A stretch of DNA of 64,000 nt, taken from positions 790,501-854,500 of the forward strand of contig NZ_FXAK01000007.1 in the NCBI RefSeq assembly GCF_900177515.1. The letters are read 5' to 3'. The stretch's first letter is position 1; every line of letters begins with the position of its first letter. The notes beneath the pieces were generated by a model that saw only the letters and a list, made by a program, of their open reading frames with translations, was not told the origin of the DNA and did not search any database. Origin of the DNA: Azospirillum oryzae (GTDB lineage Bacteria; Pseudomonadota; Alphaproteobacteria; Azospirillales; Azospirillaceae). Positions 17,037 to 25,707 of this stretch are shown piece after piece. The position numbers and the translations under genes are program-made.

Positions 17037-18092
17037 ATGGAAGGTCATCGCATGAAGTCGGCTGTTGCCGCCCTGCTGCTTGGGGTCGGTTTTGCCGGTG
17101 GCGTCGCGCTGCCGGCCGCCGCCCAGTCCAGCGTCCGCGTCGGCGGGCCGGTGGCGGAACAGCAGGTCGACCGCGACGGTCCGCTGGTGCCGACCCAGGT
17201 CCCGGGCCAGAGCTTGGGCGATACGTGGCACGGCATCCGGCTGGGGGAGCAGGGCACCGTCTCGATCCCCAACAGGCAGGCCGGCGTCCTGATCCAGTCG
17301 GAAGGCGAGGCGTGGCGCGCCGTGCGCAACGGGCCGCTCAGCCAATACGGCTCCTGGGTATTGGGCGGCATCCTGGCCCTGCTGGCGCTGTTCTTCCTGG
17401 TCCGCGGGCGCATCCGCATCGACGGCGAGAAGACCGGCCGCACCATCCAGCGCTTCAACGCCTTCGAGCGCGGCGTGCATTGGATGACCGCCGGCAGCTT
17501 CGTCGTGCTCGCCATCTCCGGCCTGAACGTTCTCTACGGCCGGTACACGCTGCTGCCGCTGATCGGGCCCGAGCCGTTCGCCGCCCTGTCCCATTACGGC
17601 AAGCTGGCGCACAATTTCCTCGGCTTCGCCTTCATCCTGGGTGTGGCGCTGATCTTCGTCATGTGGGTCGGGCACAACATCCCGTCGCGTCATGACCTGA
17701 CTTGGTTCCTGAAGGCGGGCGGCCTGTTCTCCAAGGGCGTCCACCCGCCGGCCCACAAGTTCAACGGCGGCCAGAAGGTGATCTTCTGGGCGACAGTGGT
17801 CGGCGGTGCCGCGCTCGGCTTCACCGGCGTACAGCTGGTCTTCCCCTTCAGCTTCGCCACGCTGGAGGAACTGCAGCTCTACCAACTGGCCCACGCGGCC
17901 ATTGCCGTCGTCATGATCGCCATCATCCTGGCGCACATCTACATCGGCTCCATCGGCATGGAAGGCGCCTTCGCCGCCATGGGCGACGGTCAGGTCGAAC
18001 TGCAATGGGCGCGCGAGCACCACTCGCTGTGGGTCGAGGAGGTCACCGGCGAGAGGGTGCGCCACGGCCATCACGGGACGCCGGCGGAATAA
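17037..18092 (+). CDS. fdhC: Formate dehydrogenase cytochrome b subunit
   Basis: 351-residue membrane subunit that passes electrons from FdhB to the quinone pool. A signal-like N-terminus (to about residue 29) and a roughly 75-residue periplasmic extension precede four membrane spans at about 105-125, 150-170, 190-212 and 285-305. Candidate heme ligands are His148 (RGVHWMTAG), His192, His286 and His300 (ILAHIYIG). The extension is longer than in E. coli FdnI, as in Wolinella- and Shewanella-type FDH gamma subunits. GGGAG precedes ATG 17037. The chain ends with a His-rich HGHHG tail. Confidence 0.95.
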   Translation: MEGHRMKSAVAALLLGVGFAGGVALPAAAQSSVRVGGPVAEQQVDRDGPLVPTQVPGQSLGDTWHGIRLGEQGTVSIPNRQAGVLIQSEGEAWRAVRNGPLSQYGSWVLGGILALLALFFLVRGRIRIDGEKTGRTIQRFNAFERGVHWMTAGSFVVLAISGLNVLYGRYTLLPLIGPEPFAALSHYGKLAHNFLGFAFILGVALIFVMWVGHNIPSRHDLTWFLKAGGLFSKGVHPPAHKFNGGQKVIFWATVVGGAALGFTGVQLVFPFSFATLEELQLYQLAHAAIAVVMIAIILAHIYIGSIGMEGAFAAMGDGQVELQWAREHHSLWVEEVTGERVRHGHHGTPAE

Positions 18093-18154
18093 GGGGGCTC
18101 AGGGGGGGCGCGCTCGTCGTCCCTCTTGACCCTTTCCACACTCCATGGCCCCTT

Positions 18155-18180
18155 GGCGCTTCCACCATCCCGGAAGCGCC
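18155..18180 (+). promoter_or_regulatory. Hairpin just before the class II aldolase gene
   Basis: A perfect 9-bp stem GGCGCTTCC/GGAAGCGCC with an 8-base loop ends 4 bases before the ATG at 18185. There is no T-run. It may end the FDH transcript or limit ribosome access to the aldolase start. Confidence 0.35.
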
Positions 18181-18184
18181 CACC

Positions 18185-18874
18185 ATGACCAGCAACCTCG
18201 CCGAACGTCAGGCCGTGATCGACGGTTGCCTCGCCATGAACCGGCTGGGCGTCAACCAGGGCATGTCGGGGAACCTGTCGCACCGGATCGACGGCGGATT
18301 TCTGGTCACGCCGACCAGCATGGCCTATGACGCCATTGCTCCGGCCGACATCGTCGAGATGGGCTTCGACGGCACCTATCTCGGCAACCGCCGCCCATCG
18401 TCGGAATGGCGCATCCACCGCGACATCCTGCGGGCGCGGCCTGACGTGACGGTCGTCCTTCACGCTCATCCGACCTTCGCCACAGCGCTGGCGGTGCATG
18501 GCCGCGGCATCCCGTCCTTCCATTACATGGTGGCGCTGGCCGGAGGCGATTCGATTCGCTGCGCCCCCTATGCCACCTTCGGCACGCAGGAACTGTCCGA
18601 CCACGCCCTGGCGGCGCTGGAGGGGCGGCTGGCCTGTCTGCTGGCCAATCACGGCATGATTGTGCTGGGCGTCAATGTCGCGAGCGCGCTGGCGCTGGCG
18701 GTGGAGGTCGAGACGCTGGCCCGCCAGTATCTCCATGCCCAGCAGTTCGGTGAGCCGGTGATCCTGCCGCCCGATGAGATCGCACGGGTGGCGGAGAAGA
18801 TGCGGCGGATGAAGTACGGCCAACCGATCGATGACGGCGACGCGCCGGAAGACACCGCGCGCCCCCGCTACTGA
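18185..18874 (+). CDS. Class II aldolase/adducin family protein
   Basis: 229-residue zinc-dependent aldolase fold, related to L-fuculose-phosphate and ribulose-phosphate aldolases. The Zn-binding pair His-x-His is in VVLHAHPTFATAL and the distal His in LLANHGMIVLG. The first substrate block is MSGNLSHRIDGGFLVTPTSMAYD. The C-terminal IARVAEKMRRMKYG is unlike the canonical FucA tail, so the substrate is not predictable. No ribosome site is obvious because the region before the ATG is a hairpin. It is convergent with the sensor kinase gene (stops 10 bases apart). Confidence 0.85.
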   Translation: MTSNLAERQAVIDGCLAMNRLGVNQGMSGNLSHRIDGGFLVTPTSMAYDAIAPADIVEMGFDGTYLGNRRPSSEWRIHRDILRARPDVTVVLHAHPTFATALAVHGRGIPSFHYMVALAGGDSIRCAPYATFGTQELSDHALAALEGRLACLLANHGMIVLGVNVASALALAVEVETLARQYLHAQQFGEPVILPPDEIARVAEKMRRMKYGQPIDDGDAPEDTARPRY

Positions 18875-18884
18875 CCGGCCTGCG

Positions 18885-20981
18885 TTACGGGCCGATCTGC
18901 GTCATCGAGGTGCTGGTGGCGAGATGCCCGGCCGGCTTGAGGCTGGCGACGCGCAGCAGCGGCTTGGCATTGCCGACCGCTTCCACCTGAAGCGGGCGTT
19001 CCTCCGCCGGCGGTTCATAGACGGCGGGCAGGGCGATGGTGATGCGGGTGCCCTGGCCGGGCTCGCTCGCCACCTCGATGTCGCCGCCCAGCATGGCGGT
19101 GTAGTGCCCGACCAGCGTCAGCCCAAGCCCGGCGCCACGCGGTTTGCCCTGGCCGCGGGTCGCCACCGCACCGTTGCCGGCGCCCTGGACGAAGGGTTGG
19201 AACAGCCGGCCGGTCTGGGCGGTGGGGAAGCCACGACCGGTGTCGGAGACGGTGAAGCGATACCAGCGGGCGCCGTCGCGCTCCACCTTCTCCGCCGACA
19301 GGGTGACGGTGCCGTCCTGGGTGAATTTGCAGGCATTGTCCAGCAGGTTCAGCAGGATTTGCCGCACCTTGGTGAAGTCCGAATGCATCTGCCCCAGCCC
19401 GGCCGGCGCCGACAGGTCCAACGCATTGCCGTAGAGGTCTGCGGCGGGCATCGACCGCTCGCGCGCCTCCGTCAGCAGCCGGTTGATGTCGAAATCCTGC
19501 AGGCAGACGTCCATCGCCCCGGCCTCGACCTTGGCGTAATCCAGGATGGCGTCGACCAGGGTCGTCAGCTGCTCGCCGGTCCACTGGATATGCTCGACAT
19601 CGGTCGCCAACTCGTCGACTCCCAGCCGGTGCAGGTCGGTCATCAGCGTTTGGCTGGCATTGACGATCTCGGTCAGCGGGCCGTGCAGTTCGTGGCCCAT
19701 ATTGACCAGGAAGTCGCTCTTGGCCTGGCTGGCGGCCTCGGCCATCGCCTTCTCGCGCAGCAGGCGGGTGTGTTCGATCTCCGCCTCGCGACGCTCGCGA
19801 TCGGTGTCCTCGGCGCTGCCGCGCAGCGCCTCCACTGCGCGGGCCATGGCGGCGATCTCGTCCTGGCCGGTCAGCGCCGGAAGGGTGACGTCGGTGCGGC
19901 CGGCGGCCAGCGCCGTTACCGCGTTGGCCATCGTCTTCACCGGAACCGCGACGCTGCGCTGAACCAGCCACAGCGCGACGAGCCCGGCCAGCAGGATCAG
20001 GCCGCCGATCCACAGCGCGACGCTGGTGTAGCCGGACAGGCCGTTGCCCAGCGTGCCGCGCAAGGCCTGGGTCCCGGCCTCCGCCCGCCGCCGGATCTCG
20101 CCCAGATTGGCGGCGATGCCGGCCGCGTTGGCGGCCATCGCCTCGGCGCGCAAATTGTCCTCCTCGACCACCGAGGATTCGATCGCCGTCAGCACGCCGC
20201 CCGCCTTTGCCAGCAGGGCGGTCACCTCGTCGATGGCCTGTTTGGTGCCGGGCACCCACAGATAGCGGTTCATCTCGGCCAGACGCTCGCGGGCGACGGC
20301 CAGCTGGGCGCGCATCGCCTCGGCGTCCTGGGGATCGCGGCGGTCGATGTAGCGGGTCAGATGCTCCTGCATCAGCAGGGTGGCGATGGCGGCGTCGCTG
20401 GCGAGCGCGGTCGAATCGACACCGCCGGCATTCTTGAGCTGGTTCAGCTTCTGGCGGGTCTCGGCGACCAGGGGCTCCAGCACGCCCGTCATCTGGCCGT
20501 TGCGGTCGCCGCGCAGGGCGATCAGCTTCTGCACCGCCGCCCAATAATCCTCCAGCGAGGCATGGGCCTTGGCCACCGCCTGCCGGTCGGCCGTCTCCAC
20601 CACGCCCTTTGCCAGCGCGTCGAGCCGCTCGCGCAGCGTGTCGTGGCGCCAGGAGGCGTCGAGAAGGCTCTGGTCGTCGCCGTAGGTCAGATGGTCGCGC
20701 ACCGCGACCTCCAGGTCGCGCAGGCTGACGTCGGCGTCGGCCGCCACCTGGGACAGGTCGGCCCGGCCGGAAAAGGCGCCGATGTCGCGCGACACCGCGT
20801 AGAACCAGCCGAGCCCGACCAGGGCCAGCAGGACCACCAGCCCAAGCGCGATGCCGAAGCCCGCGCCCACCCGCGCCGACACGGTCATGTCGCGGAATCG
20901 GGTCCGGCGGCCGCTCCGGGACAGAATGCCGTTCCGCTTCACACCGACTCCCGCTCGCGCTGTGCCTGACGATTCCCGCAT
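18885..20981 (-). CDS. Membrane sensor histidine kinase with large periplasmic domain and HAMP
   Basis: 698 residues. A first membrane span is near residues 40-62, followed by about 270 helical residues outside the membrane. A second span is near 328-350 (VALWIGGLILLAGLVALWL). HAMP, a coiled coil and the H-box NMGHELHGPLTEI come next. The kinase ATPase domain shows the N-box LLNLLDNACKFTQDG, the G1-box SDTGRGFP and the G2-box GAGLGLTL. No receiver or DNA-binding domain is present, and no response regulator gene is adjacent, so the partner is unknown. The start is uncertain: ATG 20981 is used, ATG 20888 is also possible. Confidence 0.85.
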   Translation of the reverse strand: MRESSGTARAGVGVKRNGILSRSGRRTRFRDMTVSARVGAGFGIALGLVVLLALVGLGWFYAVSRDIGAFSGRADLSQVAADADVSLRDLEVAVRDHLTYGDDQSLLDASWRHDTLRERLDALAKGVVETADRQAVAKAHASLEDYWAAVQKLIALRGDRNGQMTGVLEPLVAETRQKLNQLKNAGGVDSTALASDAAIATLLMQEHLTRYIDRRDPQDAEAMRAQLAVARERLAEMNRYLWVPGTKQAIDEVTALLAKAGGVLTAIESSVVEEDNLRAEAMAANAAGIAANLGEIRRRAEAGTQALRGTLGNGLSGYTSVALWIGGLILLAGLVALWLVQRSVAVPVKTMANAVTALAAGRTDVTLPALTGQDEIAAMARAVEALRGSAEDTDRERREAEIEHTRLLREKAMAEAASQAKSDFLVNMGHELHGPLTEIVNASQTLMTDLHRLGVDELATDVEHIQWTGEQLTTLVDAILDYAKVEAGAMDVCLQDFDINRLLTEARERSMPAADLYGNALDLSAPAGLGQMHSDFTKVRQILLNLLDNACKFTQDGTVTLSAEKVERDGARWYRFTVSDTGRGFPTAQTGRLFQPFVQGAGNGAVATRGQGKPRGAGLGLTLVGHYTAMLGGDIEVASEPGQGTRITIALPAVYEPPAEERPLQVEAVGNAKPLLRVASLKPAGHLATSTSMTQIGP

Positions 20982-21109
20982 CCGACCGGCCACAACCAAT
21001 GAGCAGCCTGTCGCTGCGCAATGAGCGGCCGGTCGCCGCGCGGCGCGGATTGTAGCTTGGCTATCCCCTCAGGCAAACAGACAAGTGTGCGACGGAGTAC
21101 CGCCAAAGA

Positions 21110-21919
21110 TCAGGCGGAGCCCGCATCACTCTCGGTGTCGGTGAACGCGTAGGCGTGCATGCCCAGGCTGCCATGCTCGAATCCGGCATGCAGCCGCACG
21201 GTCCTCGGCCGCGGCCCGGCGGCGCCGAGCGCCACGGGCAGCGGCAGGAAATGCTCGTCCGTCGGGTGGGCGCGGCGGGCGTCCGGACTGGCGTCGAGCC
21301 AGTTGCCGAGCGCTTCGGCATCGCCGGCCTCCAGCGTCCTGTCCAGCCAGCCGGCGAAGCCGGTCGCCCAGGGGGCGGCGCTGGTGCCGCCGAAGCGGAA
21401 CTCCCGCAGGTTGTGCACGGCGCCGCCGCTGGCGAGGATCAGCACGCCGTCCCGTCGCAGGGGTTCGAGCGCCCGGCCAAGCGCAATGTGGTCGGCGGCG
21501 CTGCGGCCGGGCATTACCGACAACTGCGCCACCGGGATATCGGCCTCCGGATACATCAGCATCAGCGGCACCCAGGCGCCGTGATCCAGCCCCTGCGACG
21601 GATCGACGACGGCCCCGGTCAGGTCCGCCACCCGGTCGGCAAGCGCCGGCGCGCCCGGTGCCGGGTAGCGCATGCGATAGAGCGCATCGGGGAAGCCGTA
21701 GAAGTCGTGGACGGTCTCCGGCGCCGTCGCCCCGCTGACCGCCGGTACCCGGGTGGTCCAATGGGCCGAAACCGCGAGGATCGCGCTCGGCCGGCCCAGC
21801 CTGCGTCCCAGCCCGGCAAGGAAGTCGCGTCCGGCGCTGGTCTCCAGGATTAGTGTGGGGGCGCCGTGGGAGACGAACACGGAAGGGAGCGGAGCAGGGA
21901 GCGGGTTGATATCGGGCAT
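21110..21919 (-). CDS. DODA-type extradiol ring-cleavage dioxygenase family protein
   Basis: 269-residue class III extradiol dioxygenase (4,5-DOPA dioxygenase/YgiD type). The N-terminal SVFVSHGAPTLIL holds the first metal His. SAHWTTRVP and LDHGAWVPLMLMYP hold further metal and acid-base histidines, and ASGGAVHNLREF the later one. A zinc or iron centre is expected. The start at 21919 (MPDINPLP) is chosen since CGGAG lies 12 bases upstream and the family starts just before PSVFVSHG. In-frame extension to 22048 would cross the terminator hairpin at 21991-22020. Confidence 0.88.
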   Translation of the reverse strand: MPDINPLPAPLPSVFVSHGAPTLILETSAGRDFLAGLGRRLGRPSAILAVSAHWTTRVPAVSGATAPETVHDFYGFPDALYRMRYPAPGAPALADRVADLTGAVVDPSQGLDHGAWVPLMLMYPEADIPVAQLSVMPGRSAADHIALGRALEPLRRDGVLILASGGAVHNLREFRFGGTSAAPWATGFAGWLDRTLEAGDAEALGNWLDASPDARRAHPTDEHFLPLPVALGAAGPRPRTVRLHAGFEHGSLGMHAYAFTDTESDAGSA

Positions 21920-21990
21920 CGGTGAACGGAACTCCGGCCGGTCGATGGGGAGGGCAGGGGAGGAGCGGCGACCGTTCCATTCGAGCAAAG

Positions 21991-22020
21991 AAAAACCCCG
22001 GCGCATAGGCCGGGGTTTTT
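21991..22020. terminator. Terminator after the ATP synthase Fo operon
   Basis: A 12-bp stem AAAAACCCCGGC/GCCGGGGTTTTT with a 6-base loop, flanked by A- and T-runs so it can act in both directions. It lies 85 bases past the atpF stop and upstream of the dioxygenase start. Confidence 0.85.
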
Positions 22021-22104
22021 CCAAAGTCCGTTGTTCGCGCCGCAACAATCATTGCCGCGGAACCCGGCTGATCACCAAAGATCGGTGATCGATCGGGGGA
22101 CCGA

Positions 22105-22584
22105 TCAGTGCAGATGCTTCGGCAGCTCGCTGATCGACTGCTCGATCAGCTTGTCGGCCTGGGCGGCGGGCAGGCCGCCGGACAGGACGCGCTTGCTGGC
22201 GCCGATGGCGATGTCGACCGTCAGGTTGCGGACCTCGGCCAGCGCCGCGGCTTCCGCCTGGGCGATGCGGTCCATGGCCTGGGCCTCGCGACGCTTCAGC
22301 GACGCTTCGAGGTCGCTGCCGGCCTGGCTGCGCAGGCGGGCGGCTTCCTCGCGGGCGTGGGCCAGAACGGCCTCCGCTTCCTTCTGGGCGTCGGCCAGAC
22401 GGCTCTGGTAGCCGTTCAGCAGGGCCTGCGCGTCGCGGTGGAGACGCTCGGCCTCGTCCAGTTCGGAGCGGATGCGCTCGGCACGGCCATCCAGCATGGT
22501 GCCGATGGCGGCCGACGCCTTCTTCCAGACCAGGGCCACGAAGATGACGAAGGCGATTGCTACCCAAAATTCAGGTGCGTTCAT
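22105..22584 (-). CDS. atpF: ATP synthase subunit b
   Basis: 159-residue peripheral-stalk subunit. A single N-terminal membrane helix (FWVAIAFVIFVALVWKKA) is followed by a long charged coiled coil (AERIRSELDEAERLHRDAQALL) that reaches the F1 head. As in other photosynthetic-type alphaproteobacteria there are two b-type subunits, this and the b' gene upstream, forming a heterodimer. The start overlaps the b' stop by 4 bases (ATGA). It is the last gene of the Fo operon. The F1 genes are not in this window. Confidence 0.95.
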   Translation of the reverse strand: MNAPEFWVAIAFVIFVALVWKKASAAIGTMLDGRAERIRSELDEAERLHRDAQALLNGYQSRLADAQKEAEAVLAHAREEAARLRSQAGSDLEASLKRREAQAMDRIAQAEAAALAEVRNLTVDIAIGASKRVLSGGLPAAQADKLIEQSISELPKHLH

Positions 22585-23231
22585 CCCCGGCGCTCCTCAA
22601 GCACGGCCGCGACGGCGGCATCCGCCTGGGCCGGATCGACGTCGACGCCGGCCAGACGGCCGGTGATGTCGCGGACGATGCCGGTCGACTCGGCGCGGAT
22701 GTTGGCCAGAGCCTGTTCCTTCGCCGCGGCGATGGAGGCTTCGGCATTGCGCAGGCGTTCGGAGATGTCGGCGTTCAGCTGGGCCTGACGGGCCTGGTTG
22801 TTCGCCTCGATCTCGGCGCTGGCCTCGGCGATGACGCCTTGGGCCTGGCTGCGGGCGCCGGCGAGGGACTTCTCGACCTGGGCCAGGATGGCCTCGGCCT
22901 CTTCCTTCAACTGGGCGGCCTTGGCGAGATCGCGCGAGATGCGCTCCTGCCGCGCTTCCAGAACCTCGGCCACGCGCGGAAGCGCCTTCTTGGACATGAG
23001 GTAGTAGAGAACGCCGAAGGTCAGAGCCAGCCAGAAGATCTGGGTCGGGAAATTGGCGGGATTGAGCTGCGGCAGGCCGCCGGAAGCGTGCTCGCCGCCG
23101 TGCGCCGCGTCCGGAGCGTGCTCCGCCGCGGCCGCCAGGACGGTGCCGGCCATCGTGGTGAGGGTAGCGAGCGAAGCGCCCGCCACTCCCGACCAGCGGG
23201 CCAGCCGGCCTTTGGCCAACAGGTTCGGCAT
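22581..23231 (-). CDS. ATP synthase subunit b'
   Basis: 216 residues. An extended N-terminal part (about 60 residues, including a hydrophobic stretch and a His/Ala-rich AEHAPDAAHGGEHASGG segment) precedes the membrane helix TQIFWLALTFGVLYYLMSKK and the coiled coil ISRDLAKAAQLKEEAEAIL. This is the usual shape of b' in alphaproteobacteria. It pairs with subunit b in the stator stalk. It is 95 bases from atpE and coupled to atpF. Confidence 0.94.
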   Translation of the reverse strand: MPNLLAKGRLARWSGVAGASLATLTTMAGTVLAAAAEHAPDAAHGGEHASGGLPQLNPANFPTQIFWLALTFGVLYYLMSKKALPRVAEVLEARQERISRDLAKAAQLKEEAEAILAQVEKSLAGARSQAQGVIAEASAEIEANNQARQAQLNADISERLRNAEASIAAAKEQALANIRAESTGIVRDITGRLAGVDVDPAQADAAVAAVLEERRG

Positions 23232-23325
23232 GATCGGTCCCCCTAGGCAAAGGAGCGGCGCCGAAACTCCGATCAGGAAGCCCGGCGCCGCGTCAGAGCT
23301 GTTTTTTTGAAAAGCCGCTCTGGCC

Positions 23326-23550
23326 TTAGGCGAACAGGATCAGGAAGGCGATCAGAAGGGCGAACAGCGCGACGGCTTCCGTCAGCGCGAAGCCCAGAAT
23401 GCCGATCGGGAAGACCTTCGGCTGGACGGCCGGGTTGCGGGCGATCGAGCCGATCAGCGTCGAGAAGATGTTGCCGATACCCAGGCCGACACCGGCGAGG
23501 GCGATAACGGCAAGACCGGCACCGATGAACTTGGCGGCTTGAGGATCCAT
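23326..23550 (-). CDS. atpE: ATP synthase subunit c
   Basis: 74-residue proteolipid forming the rotor ring. Two membrane helices are seen ([22 protein letters not shown] and [24 protein letters not shown]) joined by the polar loop [12 protein letters not shown]. The proton-binding Glu is in [11 protein letters not shown]. The length is normal for the family. Confidence 0.97.
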   Translation of the reverse strand: MDPQAAKFIGAGLAVIALAGVGLGIGNIFSTLIGSIARNPAVQPKVFPIGILGFALTEAVALFALLIAFLILFA

Positions 23551-23628
23551 AGTACTCTCTTCCTCTAGGTAAGGGTGAACTTGTTGGAACTGTTGGTGAA
23601 CTTTAGTCCGGCGACCGTCAGGCGCTGC

Positions 23629-24372
23629 TTAGTGCAGTTCCAGGGCGTCGCGGATGTACAGGCAGGTCAGGATCGAGAAGACGTAGGCTTGCAGGAAAGC
23701 CACCAGGAACTCGAAGCCGGTCAGGGCGACGTTGATCGCCAGCGGGACGAGGCCGGTGACGAAGCCCAGCGCGCCCATGCCGCTGATCATCATGACCGTG
23801 AAGCCGGCAAAGACCTTCAGCATCGTGTGACCCGCCATCATGTTGGCGAAAAGTCGGATCGAGAGGCTGACGGGGCGCATCACGTAGGAGATCACCTCGA
23901 TCGGGATGAGGATCGGGGCGAGCGCGATCGGAGCGCCATGCGGCATGAAGAAGGAGAAGAAGTGCAGGCCGTGCTTCATCAGGGCCAGGATGGTCACGAA
24001 CACGAACACCGTCGCCGCCAGCGCGAAGGTCACGATGATGTGGCTGGTGAAGGTGAAGGTGTACGGGATCATGCCGATCATGTTGCCGATCAGCACGAAC
24101 ATGAAGATCGAGAACACGAACGGGAAATAGGGGCGGGCGTCGTGGCCGGCGTTGTCGCGCACCAGGTTCGCGACGAACTCGTAGAACATCTCGGCCAGCG
24201 ACTGCAGGCGGCCCGGAACCATCGACTTGTTCGCCACGCCCATGACCAGCAGGGCGTAGATCGCCGCCACGGCCACGACCATGAACAAGGCCGAGTTCGT
24301 GAAGGACACGTCGTAGCCGCCGAGCACGATCTGGAACAACGGGTTGATTTGGAACTGGTGCAGCGGATCCAA
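23629..24372 (-). CDS. atpB: ATP synthase subunit a
   Basis: 247-residue membrane subunit that carries the two proton half-channels. The essential Arg is in SLSIRLFANMMAGHTMLKV. The C-terminal AFLQAYVFSILTCLYIRDALELH is diagnostic. About six membrane spans are expected. It lies 12 bases after atpI and 78 bases before atpE. Confidence 0.97.
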   Translation of the reverse strand: MDPLHQFQINPLFQIVLGGYDVSFTNSALFMVVAVAAIYALLVMGVANKSMVPGRLQSLAEMFYEFVANLVRDNAGHDARPYFPFVFSIFMFVLIGNMIGMIPYTFTFTSHIIVTFALAATVFVFVTILALMKHGLHFFSFFMPHGAPIALAPILIPIEVISYVMRPVSLSIRLFANMMAGHTMLKVFAGFTVMMISGMGALGFVTGLVPLAINVALTGFEFLVAFLQAYVFSILTCLYIRDALELH

Positions 24373-24384
24373 GGTCGTCCTCGC

Positions 24385-24753
24385 TCAGTGTGCGTCGCCG
24401 TCTTGGCGCTCGTTATCGTCCCCAGTGGGCCGGCGATAGCCGGCGGCGATGCCGAAGCCGGTGACGGCCCGGTAGACGTTCAGGACTCCCGCCGCAGCCC
24501 CCAGGAAGAACATGACGATCAGTCCCCAGGGCGCGGTGCCGAGCCAGCGATCGAGCAGAAGCCCGCCGCCGACGCCGACGATCATGGCCGCAACCAGTTC
24601 AGTCCCGATGCGCCAGGCGGTGGCGAGAGCGCCCTGCGGCGGACGGTGGTATTTGCTACCGGGTCCGCCCGACCAGCCGCGTTGTCCCTCACGCGCCTTC
24701 CGCAACCGGACTTCGAGGTCATCCAAGGGATCGGGGGGCGATTTGTTGTTCAT
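24385..24753 (-). CDS. atpI: ATP synthase accessory protein AtpI
   Basis: 122 residues with two membrane helices (ELVAAMIVGVGGGLLLDRWLG and LIVMFFLGAAAGVLNVYRAVTG). AtpI helps c-ring assembly and possibly Mg2+ import. ATG 24753 (MNNKSPPDPL) is preferred to a TTG at 24765. GAGAGGCGGA precedes it. It is first in the Fo operon, about 40 bases downstream of the promoter start. Confidence 0.9.
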   Translation of the reverse strand: MNNKSPPDPLDDLEVRLRKAREGQRGWSGGPGSKYHRPPQGALATAWRIGTELVAAMIVGVGGGLLLDRWLGTAPWGLIVMFFLGAAAGVLNVYRAVTGFGIAAGYRRPTGDDNERQDGDAH

Positions 24754-24800
24754 TCCGCCTCTCAATCACTCTTGGCTCGCAGCCATGCGAAAGCGGCGAG

Positions 24801-24829
24801 ACCATACGGGCGGGGCGCTACCCTGTCAA
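24801..24829 (-). promoter_or_regulatory. Sigma-70 promoter of the Fo ATP synthase operon
   Basis: On the minus strand TTGACA (24829-24824) is followed after 17 bases by TATGGT (24806-24801). Start near 24794, 40 bases before the atpI ATG. It is the clearest housekeeping promoter in the window. Confidence 0.65.
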
Positions 24830-24926
24830 GTCGCAAAACCTGTGGTGTAAGTCTTTGAAAAATATAGGAAAGAGCGGAAAAGTGACCGATTTCGCCGCGC
24901 TGCGGCGCGTTGTCCCGCTCCAGCAT

Positions 24927-24970
24927 GCGAAAAAACCCGGTGGTATGACCGCTTTTCAGGGTTTTTTCGC
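24927..24970 (-). terminator. Terminator after the SCO gene
   Basis: A perfect 12-bp stem GCGAAAAAACCC/GGGTTTTTTCGC with a 20-base loop, starting 36 bases past the SCO stop. The T-rich arm could also work for either strand. Confidence 0.6.
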
Positions 24971-25005
24971 CGCTTTTCACCCGGTCCGGGGCCGGTCCGC
25001 CCCCA

Positions 25006-25620
25006 TCAGCTCCCGATGCGGGACGACAGATCCTGGGCGATCTTGTCGGCTGTGGTGCCGCCGGGATACACCCCGACGAACTTTCCGTCCGGCCCCATCA
25101 GGTAAATAAAGCTGGAGTGATCCATCAGGTAGTCATCGGCTTTTCCATCCTTTTGCGGTGCCTTGGCATAATAGACGCGATAGGCGCGTGCCGCCTCCCG
25201 CACCTGCTCCGGCGTGCCGGTCAGGCCGACGAGCCGGGGGTGGAACAGGCTCACATAGTCCTTCATGTGCGCCACAGTGTCGCGGTCCGGGTCGATCGTG
25301 ATGAAAATCGGCTGGACCTGCTCCGATTTCGGCCCCAGCTGGTCGAGCGCCTGGGTCATCACCCCAAGTTCGGTCGGGCAGACGTCCGGGCAATAGGTAT
25401 AGCCGAAATAGATCAGCATATACTTGCCGCGGAAATCGGCGTCGGTGATCGACTTGCCGGTGTGATCGGTCAGCGTGAAGGGACCGCCGATCGGCACGGC
25501 GGACTTCGTTCCGCTTTCCACCGTGGTGGCGGCGTTGCGCACCTGCCACCAGGCGATCCCGGCGGACACGGCGATGGCGAGGGCGGAGGCGGCGGCGATG
25601 CGCAGGAGTCGTGTCTTCAT
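25006..25620 (-). CDS. SCO1/SenC/PrrC family copper chaperone
   Basis: 204-residue membrane-anchored thioredoxin-fold protein that inserts copper into the CuA site of cytochrome c oxidase or reduces its thiols. The N-terminal helix LRIAAASALAIAVSAGIAWW anchors it to face the periplasm. Copper ligands are Cys77 and Cys81 (YFGYTYCPDVCPTE) and His168 in DYLMDHSSFIYLM. The family DPDRDT motif is present. No oxidase genes are adjacent. A terminator follows the stop. Confidence 0.93.
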   Translation of the reverse strand: MKTRLLRIAAASALAIAVSAGIAWWQVRNAATTVESGTKSAVPIGGPFTLTDHTGKSITDADFRGKYMLIYFGYTYCPDVCPTELGVMTQALDQLGPKSEQVQPIFITIDPDRDTVAHMKDYVSLFHPRLVGLTGTPEQVREAARAYRVYYAKAPQKDGKADDYLMDHSSFIYLMGPDGKFVGVYPGGTTADKIAQDLSSRIGS

Positions 25621-25707
25621 GGTCCGTCAGGAATGGGGCCGTCCGCAGCCGAGGTCAAGGGGGCGCGGCGCCAACGCGCAGCCGATATCGTGCAGCCGAT
25701 GCGACGG

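Noticed and set aside
13218..18074. A very long open frame on the minus strand opposite the FDH genes
   Set aside because: It is a shadow of high-GC coding DNA. The plus strand encodes clear FDH subunits with cofactor motifs, and the shadow protein has no family pattern.
21920..22048. A longer start for the extradiol dioxygenase
   Set aside because: The extension would read through the ATP synthase terminator and lacks family residues.
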